From Nannocystis exedens (GTDB taxonomy: Bacteria > Myxococcota_A > Polyangia > Polyangiales > Polyangiaceae), in the NCBI GenBank assembly GCA_945861885.1, contig CAMAVR010000002.1:1-64000 (forward strand): DNA of 64,000 bases, read 5' to 3'. Made by a program: the position numbers and the translations under genes. Positions 17,728-27,224 of this stretch are shown here, one piece after another. The stretch's first letter is position 1, and each line of letters opens with the position of its first letter. Under the pieces are notes generated by a model. The model did no database searches. It was not told the DNA's origin and worked only from the letters and a program-made list of their open reading frames with translations.

Positions 17728-18123
17728 ATGCGAAAACTGCTCATCGTGGAAGATTCGGCTACAGTGCGAGCGTTCGTCAAAAGCGCGCTTGAAGATGCCG
17801 CGTTTCAAGAGCGGGTCGGCGACTGCGAGATCTCCGAAGCAACATGCGGGTTTGATGCGATGCGCGTTCTTCCGCGGGTGCGGTATGATCTCATTGTGAC
17901 CGATATCAATATGAAAGACATCAACGGGCTGGAACTGATCCATTTTATTCGCCGCTCGGAGCATCACCGTGAGGTTCCTCTCGTGATCATATCGTCTCAA
18001 GGAGCGGTGCGCGATATTGATCGCGGCCTAGCTTTAGGGGCGAGCGCATATCTTCCAAAGCCGTTCACCCCCGAACTTTTACGAGATACATGTGCGCGTC
18101 TGCTAGAACCGACGCCAGCATAA
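17728..18123 (+). CDS. Single-domain response regulator (CheY-like)
   Basis: 131-residue receiver domain with no output domain. It shows the acidic pair in LLIVEDSATVRAF, the phospho-acceptor Asp in LIVTDINMKDINGLE, the conserved Thr/Ser position in VIISSQG, and the Lys in LPKPFTPE. The ATG at 17728 gives a standard receiver start; AAGGGAG lies about 12 bases upstream, and the ATG at 17701 and GTG at 17686 are in frame. It is the first gene of the cheY-cheA-cheB group, 12 nt before the CheA-like gene, and is the probable phosphate acceptor. Confidence 0.9.
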   Translation: MRKLLIVEDSATVRAFVKSALEDAAFQERVGDCEISEATCGFDAMRVLPRVRYDLIVTDINMKDINGLELIHFIRRSEHHREVPLVIISSQGAVRDIDRGLALGASAYLPKPFTPELLRDTCARLLEPTPA

Positions 18124-18135
18124 CGATTGTTCATA

Positions 18136-19815
18136 ATGAAAGTGACTGACGGGCGTGACGGGCTGGATGAAAAGGCGCGCGACGAATTTCTGGCTGAAGC
18201 GCAGGAGCTTGTTGATGGGCTTGGCCGCGATCTATTGGAGCTTGAAAAAGCAGTATCGGTAGGGGGGCGCAGCTCCGACCGGATCAACGATCTATTTCGC
18301 GGTGTTCACTCACTCAAAGGGATCGCTGGGATTTTTGGCGCCGTCCGAATGGCGGCGGTCTCGCACGAACTCGAAGATTTGTTGGATGATTTGCGGCTCG
18401 ATCGTTTTGCCATAACGCCGGAAGTCATCGATACTCTTTTTCGCTCGATCGCGGTTTACGGACTGATTCTCTCGTCCGAGCAAAACGGCTCTCCGGAGCC
18501 GATCGCAGAGGTCGAGGCATTTGTTGTATCGCTCGGATCGATTGCGAGAAGGCCGGGCGCCGAACCAAGTCTTGCCGCCCGATTGGATATCGATCCGGCA
18601 ATTCTTGGCGTGCTCACCGAATATGAGGAGCACCGACTGCGCACATGCGTGCAAGCCGGTCTCGACCTCTTTCGCGTCTCGGTGACGCTCGCGATTACCG
18701 CCCTCGATACAGAACTCGACGACATCAAATTGCGCTTGAGCCCGCTGGGCGAGATTATTAGCTACCTTCCGAACGAAGGTGCCGGCGACATTGACCATAT
18801 TGGGCTCGATATTTTTCTTGCTACAAGCACGCCAAAGGAAGATGTCGATCATGTATTAGCGAATATTCGCGCGCATATTTCTATAGTTGAACGGCGTCGG
18901 CAGCCTGTCGATGACCGAGAGCAATCGCGGTCGCGCGATTTGAGCGAGTACGACACGTTGCCGCCGCCCGGCGACAAAGCGCCGGTTTCGCGCGTTGCTC
19001 CGTCGGAACCACCATCGCTGCGATCGGCAAGTCAGAGTGTTCGCGTCGATATTCGAAAATTAGAGTCGCTAATGAACTACGTGAACGAATTGGCGTCGGT
19101 TCGCGGCGCGTTGCAACGTCTTGCGGAAGAGGGCGATTTGAAGGGTCCCGAACTGACCCTTGAACTGACAAAAATTCGTCGTCTATTCGACCGCCAGCTC
19201 GCGCAACTTCAAAGCGGTATTCTCGAAGCGCGCCTCGTCCCACTTAGTCACGTGTTTGATAAATTGGGGCGCATTGTTCGCCAGGTTTCGCAAGACCACG
19301 ACAAGCGAGTGAATCTTGTTGTCGCCGGATCCGAAACTGAAATTGACAAAGTAATGGCCGAAGAGTTGAGCGATCCGCTTATGCACATGGTTCGCAATTC
19401 GATCGACCACGGCATCGAATCGCGCGAAGAGCGCAATTTGGCTGGTAAGCCGCAAGTTGGAACCATTGCGTTGAATGCATTTCAAAAGGCGAATTTTGTC
19501 GTCATCGAAGTGCAAGATGATGGTCGCGGAATCGACCCCTCGCATGTTCTAGATAGCGCGATTTCGAAGGGGCTTGTTGATCGCCAGCTTGCCGCCAAAT
19601 TTGACGAAAACGAGATTCTTCGTTTGGTATTTCGTTCAGGTTTCACGACCCGAACAACCGTGAGCGACTGGTCAGGGCGCGGCGTCGGACTGGACGTTGC
19701 GCAGACAAATATTGCAAGCTTAGGCGGCCTCGTTGACATCAGAAGTGAGCTCGGAACTGGAACAAAAATAACAATTACAATTCCGACAAATATTGCAGGT
19801 CGCGTGGCGCCATGA
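18136..19815 (+). CDS. CheA-like histidine kinase lacking the CheW-like domain
   Basis: About 559 residues. The HPt domain carries the phospho-accepting His near residue 58 (GVHSLKGIAGIFG). Then come a poorly conserved middle region with an acidic stretch and Pro-rich linker, a dimerisation helix pair near 305-380 and an HATPase domain (MHMVRNSIDHGIESREE, DDGRGIDP, GRGVGLDVA). The protein stops at ITIPTNIAGRVAP, exactly where other CheA proteins enter the P5 CheW-like domain that couples them to chemoreceptors. The frame ends in a plain TGA, with no CheW-like sequence before cheB. It probably signals without a classical receptor array, or uses a separate adaptor. The ATG at 18136 is preferred; a TTG lies nine bases upstream. 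Confidence 0.9.
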   Translation: MKVTDGRDGLDEKARDEFLAEAQELVDGLGRDLLELEKAVSVGGRSSDRINDLFRGVHSLKGIAGIFGAVRMAAVSHELEDLLDDLRLDRFAITPEVIDTLFRSIAVYGLILSSEQNGSPEPIAEVEAFVVSLGSIARRPGAEPSLAARLDIDPAILGVLTEYEEHRLRTCVQAGLDLFRVSVTLAITALDTELDDIKLRLSPLGEIISYLPNEGAGDIDHIGLDIFLATSTPKEDVDHVLANIRAHISIVERRRQPVDDREQSRSRDLSEYDTLPPPGDKAPVSRVAPSEPPSLRSASQSVRVDIRKLESLMNYVNELASVRGALQRLAEEGDLKGPELTLELTKIRRLFDRQLAQLQSGILEARLVPLSHVFDKLGRIVRQVSQDHDKRVNLVVAGSETEIDKVMAEELSDPLMHMVRNSIDHGIESREERNLAGKPQVGTIALNAFQKANFVVIEVQDDGRGIDPSHVLDSAISKGLVDRQLAAKFDENEILRLVFRSGFTTRTTVSDWSGRGVGLDVAQTNIASLGGLVDIRSELGTGTKITITIPTNIAGRVAP

Positions 19816-19837
19816 AAAGCAATAGGGGGTATCAGGC

Positions 19838-20935
19838 GTGAACGTATCGAATCAGAATTCATCGAGCGTGGTGGACGAACCGACGCGTGTCTTGATCGTC
19901 GATGATTCCGGTGTAAATCGCCGCAACATTGCCGAGAGTCTGTCTCTCCATTCGGAGATCGAGGTCGTGGGAAAAGCGGCCGATGGTGAGGAGGCTCTTC
20001 AGCTTGCCTTGCTCCTCAAGCCCGACATCATCACGCTCGATCTCGAAATGCCGCGGATGGACGGCTTCACGTTTTTGCGCATTCTGATGGCGCGCCAACC
20101 GGCGGTTGTCATTGTCGTATCGAGCTATACGCAGCGCGAAAACGTATTCAAGGCGCTAGAGCTCGGCGCATTTGATTTCGTCACGAAGCCAGATAACGCA
20201 AGTTCGGGCGATTTTCCGAACCTCTATCAGACTATTGCCGAAAAGATTTTGACGCTGCGTCAAATGCGTTTCGGTGGCGTGCGCGCATACGCGAAGCGAA
20301 ACGCGTCGATGCCGCCCGGGCGGGTCGGTGAGATCACAAGTCAGGGGCCGATCCCGTTTCTTGAAGCCAAATATCTTGTAGCGGTAGCGAGCTCAACAGG
20401 CGGCCCAAACGCACTTCTTTCGATTTTTGCGAAGCTCTCTGAATCTTCGGTTGCGGCGCTGCTTGTCGCGCAACATATGCCAGATAGGTTTACCCGAACA
20501 TTTGCTGAGAGACTCGATAGATGTGGCCCATTTCGAACGGCCGAAGCGCAAGATGGCGATCTCATTTTTGCGCGCTCTGCGTTTGTTTGTCCGGGGCACA
20601 AATGCATGGAAGTTGTGTCGCGCGACGCTGAACTTCGGCTTCGTGTCGTTCCGCCGGATTTGCGAGAGACTTACGTTCCTAATGCCGACCGACTTTTGAG
20701 GAGTGTTGCTCTTGTCGCAAAACACAGGTCGATCGGGCTAGTTCTGAACGGCACCGGAGACAACGGTGTGGCCGGGGCTCGCGCTGTTCGAGATGCAGGC
20801 GGAATTGTCATTGCGGAGTCGGCCGAAACAGCGGCTGTGTCCGGCATGCGAAGCAGCGTCCAAGCGGCCGGAATTGCAACGCATGTGATGTCGCTCGCTG
20901 AGATTGCGACTTTTTTCGCAACTTTGCCTGAATAG
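19838..20935 (+). CDS. cheB: CheB-type response regulator/methylesterase with altered catalytic triad
   Basis: 365 residues starting at GTG. The receiver domain occupies 15-140 (VDDS pair at 21-22, phospho-Asp 68, Lys in TKPDN). The C-terminal methylesterase domain has the nucleophile Ser186 in ASSTGG and His213 in QHMP. In the third-residue motif, normally GMGxDG, the sequence is GTGDNG: the invariant Asp position is Asn309 and an Asp sits one residue earlier. Activity may be kept through that shift or lost. CheB normally demethylates chemoreceptors, but no chemoreceptor, CheR or CheW gene is in the window. Confidence 0.9.
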   Translation: MNVSNQNSSSVVDEPTRVLIVDDSGVNRRNIAESLSLHSEIEVVGKAADGEEALQLALLLKPDIITLDLEMPRMDGFTFLRILMARQPAVVIVVSSYTQRENVFKALELGAFDFVTKPDNASSGDFPNLYQTIAEKILTLRQMRFGGVRAYAKRNASMPPGRVGEITSQGPIPFLEAKYLVAVASSTGGPNALLSIFAKLSESSVAALLVAQHMPDRFTRTFAERLDRCGPFRTAEAQDGDLIFARSAFVCPGHKCMEVVSRDAELRLRVVPPDLRETYVPNADRLLRSVALVAKHRSIGLVLNGTGDNGVAGARAVRDAGGIVIAESAETAAVSGMRSSVQAAGIATHVMSLAEIATFFATLPE

Positions 20936-20965
20936 CCCAGCAATTCGAACTACTCTTCGCGTGCC

Positions 20966-22354
20966 ATGACACAAGCAATCGATAGGCAGTTGGAAGAGCT
21001 CTTGCACTTGGGTGACGATATCGTTCAAAAAGCTCTTCGCGGTGGCGCGACGGTTGCTGAATGTACCTTACGGTCAGGCAGCGAGCTGTCTGCGCGAGTT
21101 CGCCTCGGAGAAGTTGAGCTTGTCGAAGAGGCTGGGCACAGGGCCGCCGGTCTGCGCGTCATGAAGGGGAAGCGTGTGGCCCTCACATCAACGAGCGATC
21201 TCACCGAAAGCGGGATTGCGCGCTTTATTCAAGATGCCCTCGAGCTCGTCGAGCTGGCCCAGGAAGACCCATTTGCCGGTCCGGTTGACGCTGACCAACT
21301 GTGCCAACCAAAAAAGTTGCCCGATTTGGAGCTGTACGATGCAGCAGGCGGTAACGTTGATGCGGCTGGGGCGATTGCGCTGGCGCAGCGAGGAGAGGCG
21401 GCCGCGCGCGCGTTTGACCCGCGAATTACCAACAGCGAAGGGGGCTCGTTCGCAAGAACCGCGGGCGGGACGGCGATGGTTTTGTCCAGCGGATTTCGAA
21501 CGGTTCAAAAAGGTTCATACCAGTCGCTGAGCGTCGTCCCAGTCGCGGAGGACACGGGGGGGAAAAAGCGACGCGGCAGCTATTGGACAGCCAAAAGATT
21601 TTTGCACGATATGGACACTCCGGAGGACGTTGGTCGTGAAGCGGCGAGACGTACACTGCGCAAGCTGGGTTCCCGTACGATTCCAACCTGCGAGGTGCCG
21701 GTCGTGTTTGAGCCCGACGCGGCGAGATCGATCCTCGGCCTGCTCGCAGGCTGCGTCATGGGTGGGTCGATCTGGCGTAAATCAAGCTATTTGGTCGATC
21801 GCGAAGCGACGCGCGTCGCAAGCAATCTTGTCAACATTGTCGATGACCCACTGATTTTGCGGGGGCCCGGTTCGCGACCGGTCGACGGAGAAGGGGTTTG
21901 CACCCGCCAAAACGTCGTCGTCGAAAGCGGAATTCTTAGGACCTATCTGTGCGACAGCTATTCCGCACGAAAGCTGGGTCGGGAGACAACGGCAAGCGCA
22001 GCTCGTGGAAGCGGTGGCGGAGTTTCGGCCAGCACGTCAAATTTTGTTTTGCGTGCAGGGGCCGAGTCGCACGATGCGATTGTTAGCGGAACGGCGCGCG
22101 GACTGTACGTGACAGAAATGATCGGTTTTGGATTCAATTCGGTAACCGGCGATTTTTCTCGCGGCGCCGCCGGCTTTTGGATCGAAAATGGTGAGCTCGC
22201 ATATCCGGTGAGCGAAGTGACAATTTCACTCAATCTTAACGAGCTGCTCCAGCGCATCGACGCGGTTGGAAACGATCTCGATCTCCGAACATCAATCGCC
22301 TCACCAACAATTCGCGTTGGCAAAATGACGGTCGCAGGCGGCGGAGAAAAATAG
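20966..22354 (+). CDS. pmbA: TldE/PmbA-family metalloprotease subunit
   Basis: 462 residues, the length of PmbA (TldE), which pairs with TldD to degrade unfolded or modified peptides, for example in maturing microcins. The family pattern is visible: the N-terminal region with GLRVMKGKRVALTSTSD, the central VVFEPDAARSILG near residue 247, the GEGVCTRQNVVVESGIL segment and the C-terminal LYVTEMIGFGFNSVTGDFSRGAAGFWIENGE. The metal-binding HExxxH of TldD is absent, as expected for the E subunit. No tldD is present in the window. It lies 30 nt downstream of cheB and may be cotranscribed. Confidence 0.92.
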   Translation: MTQAIDRQLEELLHLGDDIVQKALRGGATVAECTLRSGSELSARVRLGEVELVEEAGHRAAGLRVMKGKRVALTSTSDLTESGIARFIQDALELVELAQEDPFAGPVDADQLCQPKKLPDLELYDAAGGNVDAAGAIALAQRGEAAARAFDPRITNSEGGSFARTAGGTAMVLSSGFRTVQKGSYQSLSVVPVAEDTGGKKRRGSYWTAKRFLHDMDTPEDVGREAARRTLRKLGSRTIPTCEVPVVFEPDAARSILGLLAGCVMGGSIWRKSSYLVDREATRVASNLVNIVDDPLILRGPGSRPVDGEGVCTRQNVVVESGILRTYLCDSYSARKLGRETTASAARGSGGGVSASTSNFVLRAGAESHDAIVSGTARGLYVTEMIGFGFNSVTGDFSRGAAGFWIENGELAYPVSEVTISLNLNELLQRIDAVGNDLDLRTSIASPTIRVGKMTVAGGGEK

Positions 22355-22365
22355 GGCTCGAAGGA

Positions 22366-23775
22366 CTAAAGCTGACCGTGCACCCCTATGCCGTAGGCCG
22401 GCACCGGGCCGGTGCGCGTTTCAGTCGAACCGATAATTCCAAGTGTTGGTTGTGGCCATGATTTGCCGCGCTCTATCCACGCGGCAGTCGAGCTGAGATT
22501 TTTTGTCAAAAACCAGCTGGTAACGCCCCCCGCGATCGCCCCGCTCATCATCGCCGCGACGAATGCTCTATTTTTTACTTCGTTCAAATCGTTGAACACA
22601 AGAGGGCTTGCGATAGCCGCTCCGGCCAACGTCCCCAATCCTATTCCAAGGTCAACCAGGAGTACTCTCGACGGAGTTACTTTTAGCTGGGTTGCTGCAA
22701 CGCCGGCTGCAATAAGACCGCTCGCCGCCCCGTATGCGCCTCCTAGCGAGGGGGTCGATTCAACGCTCCCTCGCACCATCCACTCGACCAATCCTCCGGT
22801 CAGAGTCCCCACAGCGGCTCCCGAATGGGCTAGGGCCGCGCCACCTTCGGTAATCTCCACGCGGCTCAGCGCGACGGTCGCCAGCGTCAGCCCTGCTAGT
22901 CCGGCGCCGGCGCCCCACGCGTATCGATCGGTCAGCGGTTTTACGTGATGGCCGTTGGCCAACATGATACCGGCGCCTGCTCCCCACCATGCTCCGGCGG
23001 CGAGAAACCATGCGCCTCCAACCGTAACGTCCCATTCTTCGGCGGCGAGGAGCGCGCTCCCCAAGCCGATTCCGGTGCCGATCGCCAGGAGAGGGTAGAG
23101 AATACGCGGGTCGTTCGAGCCGCTCGCACGTTGCACGCTGTAAGCGTTGTACGCGCCAAAAAGGGCACCGTTGATCGCAAGCACCGCGCGCCCCGACGAC
23201 CGCGGCTCTCTCGGAGAAACAATCGGGACGGTAGTTGCCAGGTTGCGTGACGCTGCTGGTGGAGCCTTCGCGTCCGCCCGGCTTGTCAGCAGGTCGCGAA
23301 ACATGACCAGTGATCGCGCCGCCACATTCTCTTTGGTAACGCGCTCGACACGGACACGAACTTCAGACGAGTGCGGCGAAACAACCGCTAGTCTGATCAA
23401 ATACGTCCCACCGCTTAAATGTTCGAGGCGCGGGCTAACGAGCCATGTTTCGGCCTCAAGTTGCCTCTCGATAAGGTCGATATCGCGTGTTTTCTTTTTT
23501 GAAAATCCGTGATCGGACAGTTTTAATTGAAATCCGAGATCCTGAATTGCTTCGCGCAGTGTCAAATCAAGCGTTGTCGCTTCGTGGACCAGTTCTGGAT
23601 CGCTTGGAAGATCGCGCTCGGAACTTGAGTCAGCCGGAACCTTCTTGGGGTCGATAACGGTTGGCCAAACTACAACGCTCCCTCCCTCTGGCGTAGCGGC
23701 TGCTGTTTTAGGCAGCCAAACCAACGCGACGGCGAGTACCGCAAAAGCAATGCAAAAGAGACGCCCTGTTTGCAT
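22366..23775 (-). CDS. Secreted or envelope protein with a Gly/Ala-rich hydrophobic C-terminal half
   Basis: About 469 residues from the ATG at 23775, chosen because a signal peptide (ending near PKTAAA) starts there; a longer frame to 23907 would overlap the divergent gene. The N-terminal 200 residues are soluble alpha/beta-like, with stretches such as TYLIRLAVVS resembling peptide or nucleotide-binding adaptor folds, though I cannot name a domain. Residues about 210-430 are eight or more Gly/Ala-rich hydrophobic stretches (AIGTGIGLGSALLAAEE and similar), either membrane helices or closely packed hairpins. The family is unknown to me. Divergent from the PI-PLC-like lipoprotein, with 123 nt between the starts. 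Confidence 0.7.
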   Translation of the reverse strand: MQTGRLFCIAFAVLAVALVWLPKTAAATPEGGSVVVWPTVIDPKKVPADSSSERDLPSDPELVHEATTLDLTLREAIQDLGFQLKLSDHGFSKKKTRDIDLIERQLEAETWLVSPRLEHLSGGTYLIRLAVVSPHSSEVRVRVERVTKENVAARSLVMFRDLLTSRADAKAPPAASRNLATTVPIVSPREPRSSGRAVLAINGALFGAYNAYSVQRASGSNDPRILYPLLAIGTGIGLGSALLAAEEWDVTVGGAWFLAAGAWWGAGAGIMLANGHHVKPLTDRYAWGAGAGLAGLTLATVALSRVEITEGGAALAHSGAAVGTLTGGLVEWMVRGSVESTPSLGGAYGAASGLIAAGVAATQLKVTPSRVLLVDLGIGLGTLAGAAIASPLVFNDLNEVKNRAFVAAMMSGAIAGGVTSWFLTKNLSSTAAWIERGKSWPQPTLGIIGSTETRTGPVPAYGIGVHGQL

Positions 23776-23898
23776 GGGAGCGACGCTAGCGGAAAACCTG
23801 CCTGCATTGAAAAAGAAATCGCGGTAACGCGATTGACCAAGAGCAACTACGGGCAGACCATACGTCATTCCAAATTCTGCGTTCGTTGGAGAGCGTAA

Positions 23899-25425
23899 AT
23901 GAAACAAGAACTATCCCTGATTGCTATGCTGTTGTGGATCGGTTGCGCGAGGCCTGTCATCGACGAACGCGGTTCAGCAGCCGTTGCAAACGACACACCT
24001 GTCACGCCCCCAAGGCGTCATTCTCCAGGCAATGGCCTTCCGGCGAATCATGGGGCTGGATCCCCAAATGTGCCAGGAAACCATGGAAATACGACTGTCC
24101 CTCCTGCGCATGAGCTTCCTGCTGTCGGGAGCAAAGATGCTGGTTCGGACACGCATACCGATCCATCGCCAAACGTCCCGGCAATGCCCCCCACTGGGCC
24201 GACTGCGGGAACGCCAGAACCGCCAGTTGCGGTGGCTGTTGAGGATGCTAGCTCGCCAGCAGATCCAGGATCTCCGACACCAAGTCGGGACGAATTGTTG
24301 GCAGGGTGTGGAACGAGCGCCCCCACGGCGGTCCATTCGGCAACCTGCGAACTAGCCATCGTCGCAACAAATGCCGGGTCGTCCCCCGTCGCGCAGATGG
24401 ATCGCTGGATGGAGCAATCGACAGCGTTCATTAACAGCCGTCGACTGGGCGAACTTGTTATTCCGGGGACGCACGAATCGGGATCCTATGGCCTCATCGA
24501 TCGGATGCTCAGATTGGATGACCCCAATGCTCCAGAGGCCGCCGGCGAGGCGGGAGAATTCAATTCGCTTATCGGTGATACGCGGTCGTGGTCACAAACA
24601 ACCGAGCGAACGATATCGCGCCAGTTAAATGACGGAATCCGCGCACTTGATTTGCACGTTTGTTCCGACAAGCGGAATGTCATCCGACTATGCAATCATC
24701 TTTACGGGCCGACGCTCGAATTCGTCGTCGATGATGTTGCACGGTTTGTAGAAGGGCGGCCGAAAGAGCTCGTGATCTTATCGGTTCGCGGTTTTACCGA
24801 TTGGACAAACGGCGCGGACGATGCGGGCATCACTGTCGGAAATATGTCGCCCAATCGTGTCGACGAAGTGAAGGCGACTATTCAAAAAAAGCTCGCACCC
24901 TATCTGTTCGATCACTCGGCGATTTCACCGATGACAACGATGGCTCAGATCTGGTCTTCGCAGCCAAAAAAGAATGTTGTGGTCGTATTTGACTACGATA
25001 ATGCCGAACCGTTTTGGGGGCAGGAAGCGATAACGCTTGCGGCCCCCTCTACGTGGGAGAAGCGCCGGCTGCAGGCGTCTCTTCAAAAGGCGCTGAGCGC
25101 TGACGTCCAAATTTGCCCGCATTGCACGTTGTTTCAGCTTGGTGGGCACGTGAAAGCAGATTCTATGCTCATGCTCAGCGGTCTTTTTGCGACCGGGAAT
25201 TTGTTGCTCGATAGTTTGCGCGACGTTGCCGATTTAACGAACCCAGTTATTCTCGGCTGGATTCGCGATGAATGGAATGCGCGCGGCTTGAGGTCAAACG
25301 TCATCATCTTCGATTACTACGAACGCACCTGCCTAGTGCCATTCGCGCTTTCGCTAAACGGCATCCCAGGAGCGATCCCAACGACGTGCTCTATTGGGAT
25401 CGATAAAGGATGGTCGCAATTGTGA
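23899..25425 (+). CDS. PI-PLC X-domain-like lipoprotein
   Basis: 508 residues. A lipoprotein signal ends at Cys16 (LLWIGC), followed by about 110 residues of Pro/Asn/Ser-rich linker. The catalytic region from about 165 has the phosphatidylinositol-phospholipase C-like fold: IPGTHESGSYG with His192, ISRQLNDGIRALDLHV near 239, and a second candidate His267 in RLCNHLYG, then PKELVILSVRGF. The two histidines match the acid/base pair of bacterial PI-PLCs. GGAGAG lies ten bases or less before the ATG. The substrate may be phosphatidylinositol, a glycosyl-PI or another phosphodiester. A surface-exposed lipase fits a predatory or scavenging lifestyle, but that is inference. Confidence 0.87.
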   Translation: MKQELSLIAMLLWIGCARPVIDERGSAAVANDTPVTPPRRHSPGNGLPANHGAGSPNVPGNHGNTTVPPAHELPAVGSKDAGSDTHTDPSPNVPAMPPTGPTAGTPEPPVAVAVEDASSPADPGSPTPSRDELLAGCGTSAPTAVHSATCELAIVATNAGSSPVAQMDRWMEQSTAFINSRRLGELVIPGTHESGSYGLIDRMLRLDDPNAPEAAGEAGEFNSLIGDTRSWSQTTERTISRQLNDGIRALDLHVCSDKRNVIRLCNHLYGPTLEFVVDDVARFVEGRPKELVILSVRGFTDWTNGADDAGITVGNMSPNRVDEVKATIQKKLAPYLFDHSAISPMTTMAQIWSSQPKKNVVVVFDYDNAEPFWGQEAITLAAPSTWEKRRLQASLQKALSADVQICPHCTLFQLGGHVKADSMLMLSGLFATGNLLLDSLRDVADLTNPVILGWIRDEWNARGLRSNVIIFDYYERTCLVPFALSLNGIPGAIPTTCSIGIDKGWSQL

Positions 25426-25457
25426 CGAGCGCCTCCGGTTAACGGAAGATCGTGGTT

Positions 25458-27188
25458 CTAGAAAATACAGTGTCGCCCTTTTTGCCTTCGGCAGAACATT
25501 GCAATCGTCGTCTCGGCATCGCCGACGCCGCTGTTGCCGCTATCGCCGATCCCACTGGCGCCAAACTCTTCCCATTCTAACGCGCTGTCAGTGCCGTCAT
25601 TTTCTTTGAGCATACCCGCGAGCGTACGCCTCGCTCGATTGATTTTTAGGTCGTCGCGCGTCCAAACACTGACGGCCAAATCGTTCGGATTTGTGACGAT
25701 GCAAAAATGAACAAATGCGTCGAACGAATCGAGCTCCATCGTCACCAAAATCGGCATAAAAAACTCGGTTGTCGCAAGGCGAATTGCCCGTGCTTCTTTG
25801 CCATCCCAATTCACTGAAATCGTCGTTTCTGGTGTGACTCGCCCCAAAATCATGGGCCGCACAACTTCGGCATGTTCGGCATAGTCGCCGTTTGCAACTT
25901 TTCCACCGTCAAGAACGATTGAAACGCCGGCTTTGATAGCCGATTCGCGAATGCTGTCTACGGTGCTTGCCTTATGAACCATCAAAGGGCCGACAACTTT
26001 TGTCTCTTGATCGGCTGTCAGCCGTGGGTCGGTGACTTTGTAGTTCGCGAATTCGCGCTTGAGCATCGGCTCTAGGCGATCGAGCATCGCCTTGCTGGCG
26101 GCGATTCCGTGAAGCGAAGTGCATTTGTGAGAGCCGAGACCGAGTTTTGAATACGACAGACGCACCGCAATTTTGTTGAGCTCGTCGTCGTTGTATCCGT
26201 CATCAATGTAGGACCAGTTGCATCCCCCCCCTTCAAACCGCGTCGGCCTAAGACCACGACTATTCTGGATCGCTCTCGCCGTCTCGGCGCTACCGGTAAC
26301 GCTAACAACGGCGATGCGCGGGTCGCTTGTTAGCGTGCTAATATCGCCCCCAAATCCTTCAATTTTGTGGACCGCGCGCGGGTCGGCGCCGGCCGCGATG
26401 AGCATTTTTATGAGCGTAGTATTCGTGATGGCGCAAAACGGGTGCCCCTTGAAAATCATCGGCGATCCGCTCAGGTAACAGCCGACGATCTGAATCCCCG
26501 AGATGCCGTAAACGAAATTCATCGGAGTGATCACCGTGCAAACGCCGGCCGGAAGGTAGGCGTCTTTCCAGAACTCTTGGCCTGGAATCATCGTCGGGAT
26601 GACATCGCCTGTCATCGCCTTCTCTGCGTTCCCCTCCAGATGGTCGGCGGCGCGCTTTGCTTCCCAAAAATCCTTGTCGGCTTCGAGGCGCGTTTTCGGC
26701 GTTTGCTGCCGCAACTCGTCGAGGCACTCATCGTAAAAATAGTTCAGAATTCGGCTGAAATTTTTGATGACATGTTTGCGATACGCGAGCCCTTCGTTGG
26801 CCCACTCAAACGACGTCCAAAATGCGTGTGCTTGATCGATGCAGTGCGCAACATCTGGCGCTTTTGAACGCGCGAGTTTATGAAGCGCAATGCGGCGGTC
26901 TGCGGGGGAGTACATCGTGACAAGCTCCCCCGGGTTCAGCCATTCGCCATTGACCAGATTGAGCGCGTAGATCGGCGCATCGCCCGGCTTGTGTGGGATC
27001 GGTCGCCCAAACAAATAGGAGCGAAGCCCCTCGCAGGCTTTGTCGCTCAATTGTCTGGTAAAAAGCGAATAGGCGGCGCGACGTTCACCGTAGAGGGCTG
27101 CAACAGGGTCTTTGCCGCCTTCAATGTCGATGTTGTTTGAAATGAACTGCTTCGCGGCTTCTGCGAGCTTTGATTCAACGACGAACAT
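25458..27188 (-). CDS. Aldehyde dehydrogenase superfamily protein (resembling 1-pyrroline-5-carboxylate dehydrogenases)
   Basis: 576 residues, NAD(P)-dependent oxidation of an aldehyde to an acid. Recognisable positions are YLPAGVCTVITPMNFVYG near residue 214, the SVTGSAETARAIQ glycine motif near 300, the general-base area FEGGGCNWSY near 318, the nucleophile Cys in LGLGSHKCTSLHG near 352, and TTEFFMPILV near 475. The 90-residue N-terminal extension is unlike typical family members, so the exact substrate (glutamate semialdehyde, an aromatic aldehyde or other) is open. It follows the rhomboid gene by 36 nt on the same strand. Confidence 0.85.
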   Translation of the reverse strand: MFVVESKLAEAAKQFISNNIDIEGGKDPVAALYGERRAAYSLFTRQLSDKACEGLRSYLFGRPIPHKPGDAPIYALNLVNGEWLNPGELVTMYSPADRRIALHKLARSKAPDVAHCIDQAHAFWTSFEWANEGLAYRKHVIKNFSRILNYFYDECLDELRQQTPKTRLEADKDFWEAKRAADHLEGNAEKAMTGDVIPTMIPGQEFWKDAYLPAGVCTVITPMNFVYGISGIQIVGCYLSGSPMIFKGHPFCAITNTTLIKMLIAAGADPRAVHKIEGFGGDISTLTSDPRIAVVSVTGSAETARAIQNSRGLRPTRFEGGGCNWSYIDDGYNDDELNKIAVRLSYSKLGLGSHKCTSLHGIAASKAMLDRLEPMLKREFANYKVTDPRLTADQETKVVGPLMVHKASTVDSIRESAIKAGVSIVLDGGKVANGDYAEHAEVVRPMILGRVTPETTISVNWDGKEARAIRLATTEFFMPILVTMELDSFDAFVHFCIVTNPNDLAVSVWTRDDLKINRARRTLAGMLKENDGTDSALEWEEFGASGIGDSGNSGVGDAETTIAMFCRRQKGRHCIF

Positions 27189-27224
27189 GATCTGAGTGTG
27201 CCTCCGTGTTTTCGGACGTCCGTT

